A DNA stretch of 64,000 nucleotides from NCBI RefSeq assembly GCF_024172095.1, contig NZ_JAMZDX010000003.1:62001-126000 (forward strand), read 5' to 3'. Positions within the stretch are counted from its first letter, which is position 1; each line of letters starts with the position of its first letter. The DNA is from Kitasatospora cinereorecta. Lineage in GTDB: Bacteria > Actinomycetota > Actinomycetes > Streptomycetales > Streptomycetaceae. Shown here one piece after another: positions 41,259 to 50,336 of this stretch. A program made the position numbers and the translations under genes. The notes under the pieces were generated by a model. It did no database searches, had not been told where the DNA came from, and worked only from the letters and a program-made list of their open reading frames with translations.

Positions 41259-41663
41259 GTGGAGTGCGAAGAGGTCATGCTGACCGTCCGAATCACCGCC
41301 GCGGAGAGAGCGCTGCTCCGCCGGCTCGCCCAGGGCCACCACAGCGACGTCTCGGAGGTCGTCGCTGACGGGCTGCTGGACGTGTTGCCGAGCCTGCACT
41401 GCGTCGCCGACGCGCACCGGCTGCTGGGGGCCCTCACGGTGCCCGCGCCGTGCGCGCTGACGGTGTGGCTGCCGGCCGCCCTGGCCGACCTGCTGGTGCT
41501 GGCGTCGGCGCGGGTCGCGCAGTCGACCGGGGTCAGCCTCGGGTCGTCCTGCATCGTGCTGGGCGCCGCGGTGCGGCTCTGGCTGGCGCAGGACCCGCAG
41601 CGCCTGGCGGCCAACCTGAGCACCATGCACGCGGGCCGTCCGGCCGCCCTGGCGGCCGCATAG
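41259..41663 (+). CDS. Hypothetical protein, 134 residues
   Basis: Not recognised. It begins VECEEVMLTVRITAAERALLRRLAQ; the strand-helix opening is like ribbon-helix-helix proteins, followed by a mostly helical, Ala/Leu-rich chain with VAQSTGVSLGSSCIVLGAAVRLWLAQDPQ. GTG 41259 follows CGAGGAGGGCCGCACA, a strong ribosome site, which supports the start. It lies 21 bases after the zinc-ribbon protein and converges on the carboxylase genes, with a hairpin between. Confidence 0.65.
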   Translation: MECEEVMLTVRITAAERALLRRLAQGHHSDVSEVVADGLLDVLPSLHCVADAHRLLGALTVPAPCALTVWLPAALADLLVLASARVAQSTGVSLGSSCIVLGAAVRLWLAQDPQRLAANLSTMHAGRPAALAAA

Positions 41664-41683
41664 CCGCCATGAGGTACCACGAA

Positions 41684-41711
41684 GGGCGCGCGGGAGGTCT
41701 CCCACGCGCCC
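41684..41711. terminator. Terminator between convergent genes
   Basis: Left arm 41684-41696 pairs with right arm 41699-41711 over 13 positions with one mismatch and a two-base loop. It lies between stops at 41663 (plus) and 41720 (minus). Confidence 0.75.
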
Positions 41712-41719
41712 TCGTCGCG

Positions 41720-41926
41720 TTACGCGGCCTGCTGCCAGCTGACCGGCGAGTAGTAGGCCGGCCGGCGCTCCAGCCGGGACCAGTTGGCGATCGGCTCGAT
41801 CGCCTGGGCGGCGGCGGTGGCGGCCACCTGCTGGGCGGCGGCCCGGGCCGCCAGGACGGCGGTGAGGGCGGCCAGTTCCTCGGCGTTCAGCGAGCCGCGG
41901 ACGATGCGGACGAGAGGTTCGCTCAT
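41720..41926 (-). CDS. Acyl-CoA carboxylase epsilon subunit
   Basis: A 68-residue small subunit of actinobacterial acetyl/propionyl-CoA carboxylase. Typical features are VRIVRGSLNAEELAALTAVLAARA and the C-terminal WSRLERRPAYYSPVSWQQA; the beta-strand start (LVRIVRG) and Ala-rich middle are characteristic of the epsilon family, which stabilises the alpha-beta complex. ATG 41926 follows GGGGGAGAACAGAGACC. It lies 55 bases downstream of the beta subunit gene and on the same strand. Confidence 0.88.
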   Translation of the reverse strand: MSEPLVRIVRGSLNAEELAALTAVLAARAAAQQVAATAAAQAIEPIANWSRLERRPAYYSPVSWQQAA

Positions 41927-41981
41927 GGTCTCTGTTCTCCCCCGGTTCGAAGTGTGGTGGGTTGCGCGGTGCGGTAGTCCG

Positions 41982-43574
41982 TCACATCGGCGGGTTGCCG
42001 TGCTTGCGGCTGGGCAGGTCGGCGTGCTTGGTGCGGAGCATGGCGAGCGAGGAGGCGAGCACCGCGCGGGTCTCGGCCGGGTCGATGACGTCGTCCACGA
42101 GGCCGCGCTCGGCCGCGTAGTACGGGTGCATCAGCTCGGTCTTGTACTCCTTGATCTTCTGCGCCCGCATCGCCTCGGGATCCTCGGCGGCGGCGATGTC
42201 GCGGCGGAAGATGACATTCGCGGCGCCCTCGGCGCCCATCACGGCGATCTCGTTGGTCGGCCAGGCGAAGGACAGGTCCGCGCCGATCGAGCGGGAGTCC
42301 ATCACGATGTACGCGCCGCCGTACGCCTTGCGCAGGATCAGCGAGATCCGCGGCACGGTGGCGTTGCAGTACGCGTACAGCAGCTTGGCGCCGTGGCGGA
42401 TGATGCCGCCGTGCTCCTGGTCCACACCGGGCAGGAAGCCGGGCACGTCCAGCAGGGTGACCAGCGGGATGTTGAAGGCGTCGCACATCTGGACGAAGCG
42501 GGCGGCCTTCTCGCTGGCGTTGATGTCCAGGACGCCGGCCAGCGACTGCGGCTGGTTGGCGATCAGGCCGACCACGTGGCCGTCGACCCGGGCCAGCGCG
42601 CAGATGACGTTGGTGGCCCAGCGCTCGTGGACCTCCAGGTACTCGCCGTGGTCGACGATCTCCTCGATCACCTTGCGCATGTCGTACGGGCGGTTGCCGT
42701 CGGCCGGGACCAGGTCCAGCAGGCTCTCGTTGCGGCGCTCGACCGGGTCGTCGTTGGCCTGGACCGGCGGCATCTCGCGGTTGTTCTGCGGCAGCAGCGA
42801 CAGGAGGTAGCGGACCTCCTCGATGCAGGACTGCTCGTCGTCGTAGACGAAGTGCGAGACGCCGGAGACCGAGGAGTGGACGTCGGCGCCGCCGAGGCCG
42901 TTCTGGGTGATCTTCTCGCCGGTCACCGCCTGGACCACGTCCGGGCCGGTGATGAACATCTGCGAGGTCTCGCGGACCATGAAGACGAAGTCGGTCAGCG
43001 CCGGCGAGTACGCCGCGCCGCCCGCGCACGGGCCGAGCATCACCGAGATCTGCGGGATGACGCCCGAGGCCTTGGTGTTGCGCTGGAAGATGCCGCCGTA
43101 GCCGGCCAGGGCGGTGACGCCCTCCTGGATGCGGGCGCCGGCGCCGTCGTTCAGCGACACCAGCGGGGCACCGGCCGCGATGGCCATGTCCATGATCTTG
43201 TGGATCTTCTGGGCGTGGGCCTCGCCCAGCGCGCCACCGAAGATCCGGAAGTCGTGCGCGTAGACGAAGACGGTCCGGCCGTGCACGGTGCCCCAGCCGA
43301 CCACCACACCGTCGGTGTGCGGCTTCTTGGCCTCCAGGCCGAAGCCCTGGGCGCGGTGCCGACGCAGCGGCTCCACCTCGCGGAAGGAGCCCTCGTCCAG
43401 CAGGAGATCGATCCGCTCGCGCGCGGTCAGCTTGCCCTTGGCGTGCTGCGCCTCGGTCGCCTTCTCGCTCGGGCCCCGGCGGACCTGCTCCCGGAGCTCG
43501 TGCAGCTCGGCCACCCGCCCGCGCGCGTCAGCCGGGCTCTCCTTGCCGACCTGCGCATCGTGCAGAACCGTCAT
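41982..43574 (-). CDS. Acyl-CoA carboxylase beta subunit (carboxyltransferase)
   Basis: A 530-residue biotin-dependent carboxyltransferase that moves a carboxyl group from carboxybiotin to acetyl- or propionyl-CoA. It begins MTVLHDAQVGKESPADA; the KQHAKGKLTARERIDLLLDEGSF-like motif reads AQHAKGKLTARERIDLLLD, and the two crotonase-like halves carry INDGAGARIQEGV-type (SLNDGAGARIQEGV) and VDVPGFLPGVDQEHGG-type (LDVPGFLPGVDQEHGG) oxyanion segments. The alpha subunit is elsewhere. ATG 43574 has GGAG ten bases upstream; GTG 43583 is an alternative. It pairs with the epsilon subunit gene downstream. Substrate chain length cannot be read off. Confidence 0.92.
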   Translation of the reverse strand: MTVLHDAQVGKESPADARGRVAELHELREQVRRGPSEKATEAQHAKGKLTARERIDLLLDEGSFREVEPLRRHRAQGFGLEAKKPHTDGVVVGWGTVHGRTVFVYAHDFRIFGGALGEAHAQKIHKIMDMAIAAGAPLVSLNDGAGARIQEGVTALAGYGGIFQRNTKASGVIPQISVMLGPCAGGAAYSPALTDFVFMVRETSQMFITGPDVVQAVTGEKITQNGLGGADVHSSVSGVSHFVYDDEQSCIEEVRYLLSLLPQNNREMPPVQANDDPVERRNESLLDLVPADGNRPYDMRKVIEEIVDHGEYLEVHERWATNVICALARVDGHVVGLIANQPQSLAGVLDINASEKAARFVQMCDAFNIPLVTLLDVPGFLPGVDQEHGGIIRHGAKLLYAYCNATVPRISLILRKAYGGAYIVMDSRSIGADLSFAWPTNEIAVMGAEGAANVIFRRDIAAAEDPEAMRAQKIKEYKTELMHPYYAAERGLVDDVIDPAETRAVLASSLAMLRTKHADLPSRKHGNPPM

Positions 43575-43929
43575 CTCGTACACACTCCAAGCTCGCGGGA
43601 AGCTGCGAACATCTCTTCACATACGACACTACGAGGGAGTGCGGCCGCCTTTCGGCGTCGATTCCGTACAAGGTCGGACGCCGATCGCTGTACAGGCCGA
43701 ACAGACGACGCGTCCGTCCCACCGCCCCGGTGACGGTGCTGGGGCGGTGGCCGGACGGGGGCTCCCCGGACGTCCTACCGGGAGCGAAAGAGCAGGTCAG
43801 AGTCGCTGCGACGGGCCGAATGGGGCCCGGGTCGGCGGGACCGGTGAACAGGCCCGGGGCGTGACGACAGCCGACGGGCGGAAGATGTGGCAGGCCACGG
43901 ATGGTAGGGATGCGCCAAATGGCCTTCCC
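43575..43929. other. Non-coding gap upstream of the carboxylase gene
   Basis: 355 bases with no gene. It contains the promoter region of the carboxylase (near 43600-43640, AT-richer) and an inverted repeat CCACCGCCCC (43719-43728) / GGGGCGGTGG (43741-43750) with a 12-base loop, possibly a terminator of the gene at 43930. Confidence 0.55.
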
Positions 43930-44346
43930 TCACCCCTTGGCCCCTCCCTCCGGGTCCTCGCCGCGGCGCAGCTCCTCCTCGCGGCGGCGCAGGTCCGCCT
44001 CCCACTGCTGGAGCATCTCCTCGTGCCGCTGGTTGTCCTTCTTCAACGAGGCGAGGAACTCCGGGTCGTCGTCCGGGGCCACCACCCGGCGCGCCTGCGG
44101 ACGCTCGTACTCGGGGAAGCCGGCGGTCGGACCGGCGGGCCACGGGACGCCGCGGCGGCGCGCCGAGGTGCGGTCCCGGCCCACCACCAGCCAGGCGATC
44201 GACCCGACCAGCGGGAAGAACAGCACGACGATGATCCAGACCACCTTGGGCAGGTGGCGGATCTCGTCCTCGGGCGTGGTCAGGCAGTCGATGAACGCCC
44301 ACACCCACAGCGCCAGCAGCGCCACGGCAGGCAGGATCCTCAGCAC
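43930..44346 (-). CDS. PLD nuclease N-terminal domain membrane protein
   Basis: A 138-residue membrane protein of the PLDc_N type: a short N-terminal hydrophobic segment (LRILPAVALLALWVWAFIDCL), the conserved TTPEDEIRHLPKVVWIIVVLFFPLVGSIAWLVVGR, then a charged coil (DPEFLASLKKDNQRHEEMLQQW) with heptad-like Glu/Arg. These proteins hold the two-span module found before cardiolipin-synthase nucleases; stand-alone copies are common in actinobacteria and unassigned. GTG 44346 follows TCCGGGGGAGAACAACC. Divergent from the decarboxylase gene at 44432. Confidence 0.8.
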   Translation of the reverse strand: MLRILPAVALLALWVWAFIDCLTTPEDEIRHLPKVVWIIVVLFFPLVGSIAWLVVGRDRTSARRRGVPWPAGPTAGFPEYERPQARRVVAPDDDPEFLASLKKDNQRHEEMLQQWEADLRRREEELRRGEDPEGGAKG

Positions 44347-44431
44347 GGTTGTTCTCCCCCGGAACGCGAACGACGGACAGCAGGCACCCTCTTGGCGGGG
44401 CCAGGGTAGCCCGTACCCGATACTGACAGGT

Positions 44432-45889
44432 ATGGCATACGACGATCTCCGTTCGTTCCTCCGGGCCCTGGAGCGCGAGGGCGACCTCAAGCGGATCAAG
44501 GCGGAGGTCGACCCCCACCTGGAGGTCGGCGAGATCGTCGACCGGGTACAGAAGGCCAAGGGCCCGGCGCTGCTCTTCGAGAACGTCAAGGGCTCCTCGA
44601 TGCCGCTGGCGATGAATGTCTTCGGCACCGAGCGGCGGCTTGCCAAGTCGCTCGGACTGAAGTCCCCGGACGACATCGCCGAGAAGATCGCCGGCCTGCT
44701 CAAGCCCGAGCTGCCGCAGGGCTTCACCGGCTTCCGCGAGGCGTTCGGCAAGCTCGCCTCGATGGCGCACGTGCCGCCGAAGCAGGTCAAGGCGGGCGAC
44801 GCGCCGGTGCAGGAGGTCGTCCTCACCGGCGACGACGTCAACCTGGACGAGCTGCCCGCCCTGTTCACCTGGCCGCTGGACGGCGGCTCCTTCTTCAACC
44901 TGGGCCTCACCCACACCAAGGACCCGGACAGCGGGGTGCGCAACCTCGGCCTGTACCGCCTGCAGCGCCACGACCGCCGCACCATCGGCATGCACTGGCA
45001 GATCCACAAGGACAGCCGCAACCACGCCGCCGTCGCCGCCAAGCGCGGCGAGCGGCTGCCCGTCGCCATCGCCTTCGGCTGCCCGCCGGCCGTCACCTAC
45101 GCGGCCACCGCGCCGCTGCCCGGCGACATCGACGAGTACCTGTTCGCCGGCTTCGTGGCGGGCGAGCGGGTGAAGATGGTCGACTGCAAGACCGTGCCGC
45201 TCCAGGTCCCGGCCGACGCCGAGGTGGTGCTGGAGGGCTGGCTGGAGCCCGGGAAGATGCTCCCCGAGGGCCCGTTCGGCGACCACACCGGGTTCTACAC
45301 CCCGCAGGAGCCGTTCCCGGCGCTGACCATCGACTGCGTCACCATGCGGCGCCGCCCGATCCTGCAGTCCATCGTGGTCGGCCGCCCGCCGACCGAGGAC
45401 GGGCCGCTGGGCAAGTTCACCGAGCGCTTCTTCCTGCCGCTGCTCAAGGTGATCATCCCGGACATCGTCGACTACGACCTGCCCGAGGCCGGCGGCTTCC
45501 ACAACTGCGTGATCGTCTCGATCGACAAGAAGTATCCCAAGCACGCCCAGAAGGTCATGCACGCGATCTGGGGCGCCCACATGATGTCGCTGACCAAGCT
45601 GATCATCGTGGTGGACGCCGACTGCGACGTGCACGACTACCAGGAAGTGGCCTGGCGGGCCCTGGGCAACGTCGACTACAGCCGCGACCTGTCCGTGGTC
45701 GAGGGCCCGGTCGACCACCTCGACCACGCCTCCTACCAGCAGTTCTGGGGCGGCAAGGCCGGCATCGACGCCACCCGCAAGCTCCCCGAGGAGGGCTACA
45801 CCCGCGACGGCGGCTGGCCCGAGATGGTCGCCTCCGACCCGGCCACCGCGGCCCTGGTCACCCGGCGCTGGAAGGAGTACGGGCTGTGA
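44432..45889 (+). CDS. mqnL: UbiD-like decarboxylase, menaquinone (futalosine) pathway
   Basis: A 485-residue UbiD-family prenyl-FMN-dependent decarboxylase (MqnL), acting late in futalosine-type menaquinone synthesis to remove a carboxyl from a dihydroxynaphthoate intermediate. Seen: MAYDDLRSFLRALEREGDLKRI, ALLFENVKGSSMPLAMNVFGTERR, EGPFGDHTGFYTP, and HNCVIVSIDKKYPKHAQKVMHAIWG. ATG 44432 follows GATACTGACAGGT. It overlaps the prenyltransferase gene by GTGA. The prenyl-FMN would come from the UbiX-like protein at 55819. Symbol by family and context (S. coelicolor SCO4490 is recalled as mqnL). Confidence 0.9.
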   Translation: MAYDDLRSFLRALEREGDLKRIKAEVDPHLEVGEIVDRVQKAKGPALLFENVKGSSMPLAMNVFGTERRLAKSLGLKSPDDIAEKIAGLLKPELPQGFTGFREAFGKLASMAHVPPKQVKAGDAPVQEVVLTGDDVNLDELPALFTWPLDGGSFFNLGLTHTKDPDSGVRNLGLYRLQRHDRRTIGMHWQIHKDSRNHAAVAAKRGERLPVAIAFGCPPAVTYAATAPLPGDIDEYLFAGFVAGERVKMVDCKTVPLQVPADAEVVLEGWLEPGKMLPEGPFGDHTGFYTPQEPFPALTIDCVTMRRRPILQSIVVGRPPTEDGPLGKFTERFFLPLLKVIIPDIVDYDLPEAGGFHNCVIVSIDKKYPKHAQKVMHAIWGAHMMSLTKLIIVVDADCDVHDYQEVAWRALGNVDYSRDLSVVEGPVDHLDHASYQQFWGGKAGIDATRKLPEEGYTRDGGWPEMVASDPATAALVTRRWKEYGL

Positions 45890-46788
45890 CCACCGCTGCC
45901 CTCCCGGAGGTCCCGCAGAGCAAGGTCAAGGCCTTCCTGCGACTGGTGATGATCGAGCACTCGGTGTTCGCCCTGCCGTTCGCCTACATCGCCGCGCTGA
46001 CCGCGATGTTCCAGGCCGACAAGCGGGTGCACTGGGGCGAGCTCTTCCTGGTCACCGTCTGCATGGTGGGCCTGCGCACCTTCGCCATGGCCGCCAACCG
46101 CATCATCGACCGCGAGATCGACGCCCGGAACCCCCGCACCGCCGGCCGCGAACTGGTCACCGGCGCCGTCTCCGTCCGGACCGCCTACGTCGGCTCCGCC
46201 GTCGCGCTGGTCGTCTTCCTGGCCTCCGCCGCCCTGCTCAACACCCTCTGCCTGGTGCTGGCCCCCGTCGCGGTCGTCCCGATGGTCGTCTACCCCTACG
46301 GCAAGCGCTTCACCGACTTCCCGCAGGCCATCCTCGGTCTCGCCCAGGCGATCGGCCCGATCGGCGCCTGGCTCGCCGTGACCGGCACCTGGTCCTGGCC
46401 CGCCGTGGTGCTCGGCCTCGCCGTCGGCATCTGGATCGGCGGCTTCGACCTGATCTACGCCTGCCAGGACGTCTCCTCCGACCGCGAGCAGGGCGTCCGC
46501 TCCGTCCCCGCCCGCTACGGCGTCCCCGCCGCGGTGTGGGGCGCCCGCACCTGCCACGCCGTCACCACCGCCCTGCTCGTCTGGTACGCCCTCCTCACCG
46601 ACGCCGGCCCCGCCTTCTGGCTCGGCCTCGCCGTCGTCGCCGGCGCCTTCCTCTACGAGCACACCATCGTCCGCCCGACCGACCTCTCCCGCCTCAACCG
46701 CGCCTTCTTCTCCACCAACGGCTTCGTCGGCATCTCCCTCTTCGCCTTCGCCCTTCTCGACCTCGTCCTTCGCGGCCTGACCATCTGA
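45886..46788 (+). CDS. mqnP: UbiA-family prenyltransferase, menaquinone pathway
   Basis: A 300-residue polytopic membrane prenyltransferase. The first Asp-rich site is NRIIDREIDARNPRTAGREL (NxxxDxxxD type), the second is DLIYACQDVSSDREQGVRS; about eight hydrophobic spans. It attaches a polyprenyl chain to the naphthoate intermediate (MqnP). GTG 45886 overlaps the UbiD stop. After it comes a palindromic repeat and then the foreign-looking six-gene operon on the opposite strand. Confidence 0.92.
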   Translation: MTTAALPEVPQSKVKAFLRLVMIEHSVFALPFAYIAALTAMFQADKRVHWGELFLVTVCMVGLRTFAMAANRIIDREIDARNPRTAGRELVTGAVSVRTAYVGSAVALVVFLASAALLNTLCLVLAPVAVVPMVVYPYGKRFTDFPQAILGLAQAIGPIGAWLAVTGTWSWPAVVLGLAVGIWIGGFDLIYACQDVSSDREQGVRSVPARYGVPAAVWGARTCHAVTTALLVWYALLTDAGPAFWLGLAVVAGAFLYEHTIVRPTDLSRLNRAFFSTNGFVGISLFAFALLDLVLRGLTI

Positions 46789-46792
46789 TACT

Positions 46793-46910
46793 CCAGGGGC
46801 TCGGGGAACTGCGAGGCCGGCCCCGGGGGCGGGTACTCCGTTGTGGTCGGGCCGGCCCCGGGGCGGGTGCGGCGCCGTACCTTCCGCTGCGCGCAGTTCC
46901 TCGCGCCCCT
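46793..46910. repeat. Interspersed inverted repeat, copy 3
   Basis: Left arm CCAGGGGCTCGGGGAACTGC (46793-46812, continuing to 46815) and right arm GCGCAGTTCCTCGCGCCCCT (46891-46910). The loop itself contains CCGGCCCCGGGG-type repeats. It fills the gap between convergent stops of mqnP and the flavoprotein gene. Confidence 0.75.
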
Positions 46911-46926
46911 GATTGCTCGCGCCTGC

Positions 46927-49596
46927 TCAGCGGGCTTGCTTGAGGGCCAGGCGGGCGTAGGCGCGGACGTCGGCGTCGGGGTCGGCGAGGCGGTCGCGGA
47001 GGGCGGCGGAGACGTCGGGGGTGCCGGCGTGGGGGGTGAGGGCGCGGACGGCGGACTTACGGACGTCCATGTGGTCGTCGGTGAGCAGCGCCAGCAGCGG
47101 CGGCAGGTCGCCGGCGACGCCGAGCGCCGTCGCGGCGGACCGCCGTACCTGCCAGGCCGGGTCCGGCCGGGCGGCCAGGGCGGCCAGCGGGCCGGGGGAG
47201 CCGAGGCCGGCGGCGCCGGTGAAGGCGGCCGCCCGGACCAGCGGGTCGGGGTCGGTGGCGAGCCGTAGCAGGGCGGGCGCGGCGGCCGGGTCGGCGATGG
47301 TGCCGAGGCCCTCGCCGACGGCGACCCGGACCTCGCGGGCGGCGTCGGCGGCGGCCGGAGCGAGCACCGCGGCGGCGTCCAGCGCGACCAGCCCGTGCAC
47401 GGCGTGGAGCCGTACCGGCACGTCGGGGTCGGCGAGGCCGGCGGCGTACAGCCCGACCGTGCCGGTGCGCAGGGCGCGGGAGAGTTCCAGGGCGCCGGCC
47501 CTTACCACCGGGTCGGGGGAGTCGGCGGCCGCAGCCAGGGCCGGCCCAAGGGTGCCGTCGAGCACCTCGACCAGCTCGCGCAGCGCGGCCACGGCGGCGG
47601 CCCGGACCTCGGTGTCGGGGTCGGCGAGGGCGTCGGCGAGGGCGGCGCCGGTGCCCGGGTGGGCGGTCTCGGTGAGCAGCGCGAGCGCGGTCCGCCGGAC
47701 CTCGGCGGCCGGGTCGCGGAGGTACGGCGCCAACTGAGCCGGCGTGGCCTCGGTGAGTCGCAGCAGCTCCAGCAGCCGCGGCGACGCGGCGGAGGCGACT
47801 GCGGTCGCTGCCGGAGCGGCCGCTTCCGTCGTGACGCCGGTCCGGCCGACCGTCATCGGGTGGACCTCGCCGAGCAGCTCGATCTCCCCGCCGGGCGGTT
47901 CCAGGCCGTCGACCGGCACCAGGTACGGCGCGACCGGCCGGGTGAGGAACTCCATCGCGCCGCCCGCGCCCTTGCGCAGGTTGAGGTGGCGGAACCAGCG
48001 CCGGTCGTCGCGTCCGGGGTGGTCGATGCGCTCGTGGTAGAGGCCCCAGCGGCTCTCCTCGCGGGCGAGCGAGGCACGGGCGGCCATCTCGGCGCAGTCC
48101 CGGATGAAGTCGACCTCGACGGCCCGCATCAGCTCGTGCGGGGTGCGGGCGCCGAGGCCGGCGATCTCGCCGCGCATCCGCTCGAAGTGCTCCAGTGCGA
48201 CCGACAGCCGGGCGCCGGTCTTCGGCGGCGCCACGTAGTCGTTGACGAAGCGCCGCAGCTTGTACTCGACCTGGGGCTGCGGCGGCCCGTCCGGGTGGCG
48301 CAGCGGGCGGTAGACCAGGTCGTGGGCGGCCCGCAGCTGGTCCTCGGGGAGGTCGGTCGGCCGCTCGGGCAGGTGGGCGGCGGCGTGGGTGCCGGCCAGG
48401 TCGCCGAAGACGAAGGCGCCGATCATGTAGTTGTGCGGGACGCAGGCCAGGTCGCCGGCCGCGTACAGGCCGGGGACGGTGGTGGCGGCGTTCTCGTCGA
48501 CCCATACCCCGGAGGCGGAGTGACCGCCGCACAGGCCGATCTCGGAGATGTGCATCTCCACGTCGTGGGTGCGGTAGTCGTGGCCGCGTCCGGCGTGGAA
48601 GGTGCCGCGGCTGGGCCGTTCGGTGGTGTGCAGGATGGATTCCAGGGCCCGCACGGTCTCCTCGGGCAGGTGGGTGGTGCGCAGGTAGACCGGGCCGCGG
48701 TCGGAGGCCAGTTCGGCGGCGAACTCGGCCATCATCTGCCCGGACCAGTAGTCGGAGTCGACGAAGCGTGCGCCGTGCCGGTTCACCTGGTATCCGCCGA
48801 ACGGGTTGGCGACGTACGCGCAGGCCGGGCCGTTGTAGTCCTTGATCAGCGGGTTGACCTGGAAGCACTCGATGCCGCTGAGCTCGGCGCCGGCGTGGTA
48901 GGCCATCGCGTAGCCGTCCCCGGCGTTGGTGGGGTTCTCGTAGGTGCCGTACAGGTAGCCGCTGGCGGGTAGGCCGAGCCGTCCGCAGGGGCCGGTGGCG
49001 AGCACCACGGCGCCGGCCGAGACGGTGACGAACTCCCCGCTGCGGGTGTCGAACCCGGCCGCGCCGACCGCCCGTCCGCCGGAGGTGAGCACCCGGACGG
49101 GCATCACCCGGTTCTCGATGGTGATCCGCTCGCGCATCTCGCGGCGGCGCAGCACCCGGTAGAGCACCTTCTTGACGTCCTTGCCCTCCGGCATGGGCAG
49201 CACGTACGAGCCGGAGCGGTGCACCTGGCGGACCTGGTACGCGCCGTGCTCGTCCTTCTCGAACTTCACCCCGTACCGCTCCAGCCGCTGCACCATGGCG
49301 AAGCCGCGGGTGGCGGTCTGCCGGACGGTGCGCTGGTCGACGATGCCGTCGTTGGCGCGGGTGATCTCGGCGACGTACGCGTCGGGGTCGGCCCGGCCGG
49401 GGACGACCGCGTTGTTGACGCCGTCCATGCCCATGGCGAGCGCGCCCGAGTGCCGGACGTGCGCCTTCTCCAGCAGCAGGACGCTCGCCCCGGCCTCGGC
49501 GGCGCTGATCGCGGCCATCGAGCCGGCCGTGCCGCCGCCGACCACCAGCACGTCGCAGCTCAGCCGCCGGGCCTCGGCGAGGTCGGGGATCCGCAT
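46927..49596 (-). CDS. AprA/fumarate-reductase-like flavoprotein with C-terminal HEAT repeats
   Basis: An 889-residue fusion. Residues 1 to about 570 are a FAD-dependent dehydrogenase of the fumarate reductase/adenylylsulfate reductase type: dinucleotide motif VLVVGGGTAGSMAAISAAEAG near residue 15, the HSGALAMGMDGVNN flavin loop, VVLATGPCGRLG, and the C-terminal FAD contact VPGLYAAGDLACVPHN. Residues about 590-889 are ten or so short HEAT-like repeats of the form 'LxDPdxxVRxxAxxALgxl' (for example ADPDTEVRAAAVAALRELV). Probably cytoplasmic, partnered with the two-cluster ferredoxin in the same operon (AprB-like). ATG 49596, 11 bases after the ATPase stop. Substrate unknown; the HEAT fusion is unusual. 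Confidence 0.85.
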   Translation of the reverse strand: MRIPDLAEARRLSCDVLVVGGGTAGSMAAISAAEAGASVLLLEKAHVRHSGALAMGMDGVNNAVVPGRADPDAYVAEITRANDGIVDQRTVRQTATRGFAMVQRLERYGVKFEKDEHGAYQVRQVHRSGSYVLPMPEGKDVKKVLYRVLRRREMRERITIENRVMPVRVLTSGGRAVGAAGFDTRSGEFVTVSAGAVVLATGPCGRLGLPASGYLYGTYENPTNAGDGYAMAYHAGAELSGIECFQVNPLIKDYNGPACAYVANPFGGYQVNRHGARFVDSDYWSGQMMAEFAAELASDRGPVYLRTTHLPEETVRALESILHTTERPSRGTFHAGRGHDYRTHDVEMHISEIGLCGGHSASGVWVDENAATTVPGLYAAGDLACVPHNYMIGAFVFGDLAGTHAAAHLPERPTDLPEDQLRAAHDLVYRPLRHPDGPPQPQVEYKLRRFVNDYVAPPKTGARLSVALEHFERMRGEIAGLGARTPHELMRAVEVDFIRDCAEMAARASLAREESRWGLYHERIDHPGRDDRRWFRHLNLRKGAGGAMEFLTRPVAPYLVPVDGLEPPGGEIELLGEVHPMTVGRTGVTTEAAAPAATAVASAASPRLLELLRLTEATPAQLAPYLRDPAAEVRRTALALLTETAHPGTGAALADALADPDTEVRAAAVAALRELVEVLDGTLGPALAAAADSPDPVVRAGALELSRALRTGTVGLYAAGLADPDVPVRLHAVHGLVALDAAAVLAPAAADAAREVRVAVGEGLGTIADPAAAPALLRLATDPDPLVRAAAFTGAAGLGSPGPLAALAARPDPAWQVRRSAATALGVAGDLPPLLALLTDDHMDVRKSAVRALTPHAGTPDVSAALRDRLADPDADVRAYARLALKQAR

Positions 49597-49607
49597 GGCA
49601 GGGCCTT

Positions 49608-50336
49608 TCAGGTGAGTTCGGTGAGGATCCGCTCGCGCAGCCGCCGCAGGGCGGGCTCGGCGCGGGCGGCGGGGTCGCGCGGGTGCGGGACGGGGTGCAC
49701 GGCGGCCAGCGTGCCGCCGGCGAGGACCGCGACCCGGTCGCCGAGCAGCAGGGCCTCGTCGACGTCGTGGGTGACCAGGACGACGGTGCACTGCTCCTTC
49801 TCCCGCACGGTCAGCAGGAGTTGCTGCATCGAGGCGCGGGTCTGCGGGTCCAGGGCGCCGAACGGTTCGTCCATCAGCACCGCGCGCGGCGCGCCGACCA
49901 GGGCCCGGGCCAGCTGGACGCGCTGGCGCTGGCCGCCGGACAGTTCGCGCGGCAGGCGGCGCTCCAGGCCGGCCAGGCCGACCCGGTCGAGCCAGTCCGT
50001 CACCGGAGCCCGCCGGGCGGCGCGTGGCACCCGCCGTACGGCCAGCGGGAGTTCGACGTTGCGGCGGACGGTCCGCCAGGGCAGCAGGCCGTCCTCCTGG
50101 AACACCAGGGCGCGTTCGGCCCCGGGTCCGCGCAGCGGGCGCCCGTCGGCGAGCAGTTCGCCGCCGGTCGGGGTCAGCAGCCCGGCCAGCGCCCGCAGCA
50201 GGGTGGACTTGCCGCCGCCGGAGGCGCCGACCACGGTCAGCACCTCGCCGGGTGCCACGTCCAGGTCGACCCCGGACAGCACCGGGTGGCCGGGGTGCCC
50301 GAGGCTCAGCCCCCGGGCGGTCAGCCGCAGGCTCAT
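49608..50336 (-). CDS. ABC transporter ATPase (SsuB/TauB-type)
   Basis: A 242-residue ABC ATPase of the nitrate/sulfonate/taurine importer class. Walker A GASGGGKST, Q-loop LVFQEDGLLPW, signature LSGGQRQR, Walker B AVLMDEPFGALD and the switch His in VTHDVDEALLLGD. ATG 50336 overlaps the permease stop by four bases, so they are coupled. It powers uptake of the ligand bound by the lipoprotein encoded upstream. Confidence 0.92.
   Translation of the reverse strand: MSLRLTARGLSLGHPGHPVLSGVDLDVAPGEVLTVVGASGGGKSTLLRALAGLLTPTGGELLADGRPLRGPGAERALVFQEDGLLPWRTVRRNVELPLAVRRVPRAARRAPVTDWLDRVGLAGLERRLPRELSGGQRQRVQLARALVGAPRAVLMDEPFGALDPQTRASMQQLLLTVREKEQCTVVLVTHDVDEALLLGDRVAVLAGGTLAAVHPVPHPRDPAARAEPALRRLRERILTELT

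Noticed and set aside
46793..46910. Repeat at the left edge of the ABC/flavoprotein block as an insertion-sequence end
   Set aside because: Its arms match the interspersed palindrome family found beside core genes, no transposase is nearby, and no target-site duplication is seen.
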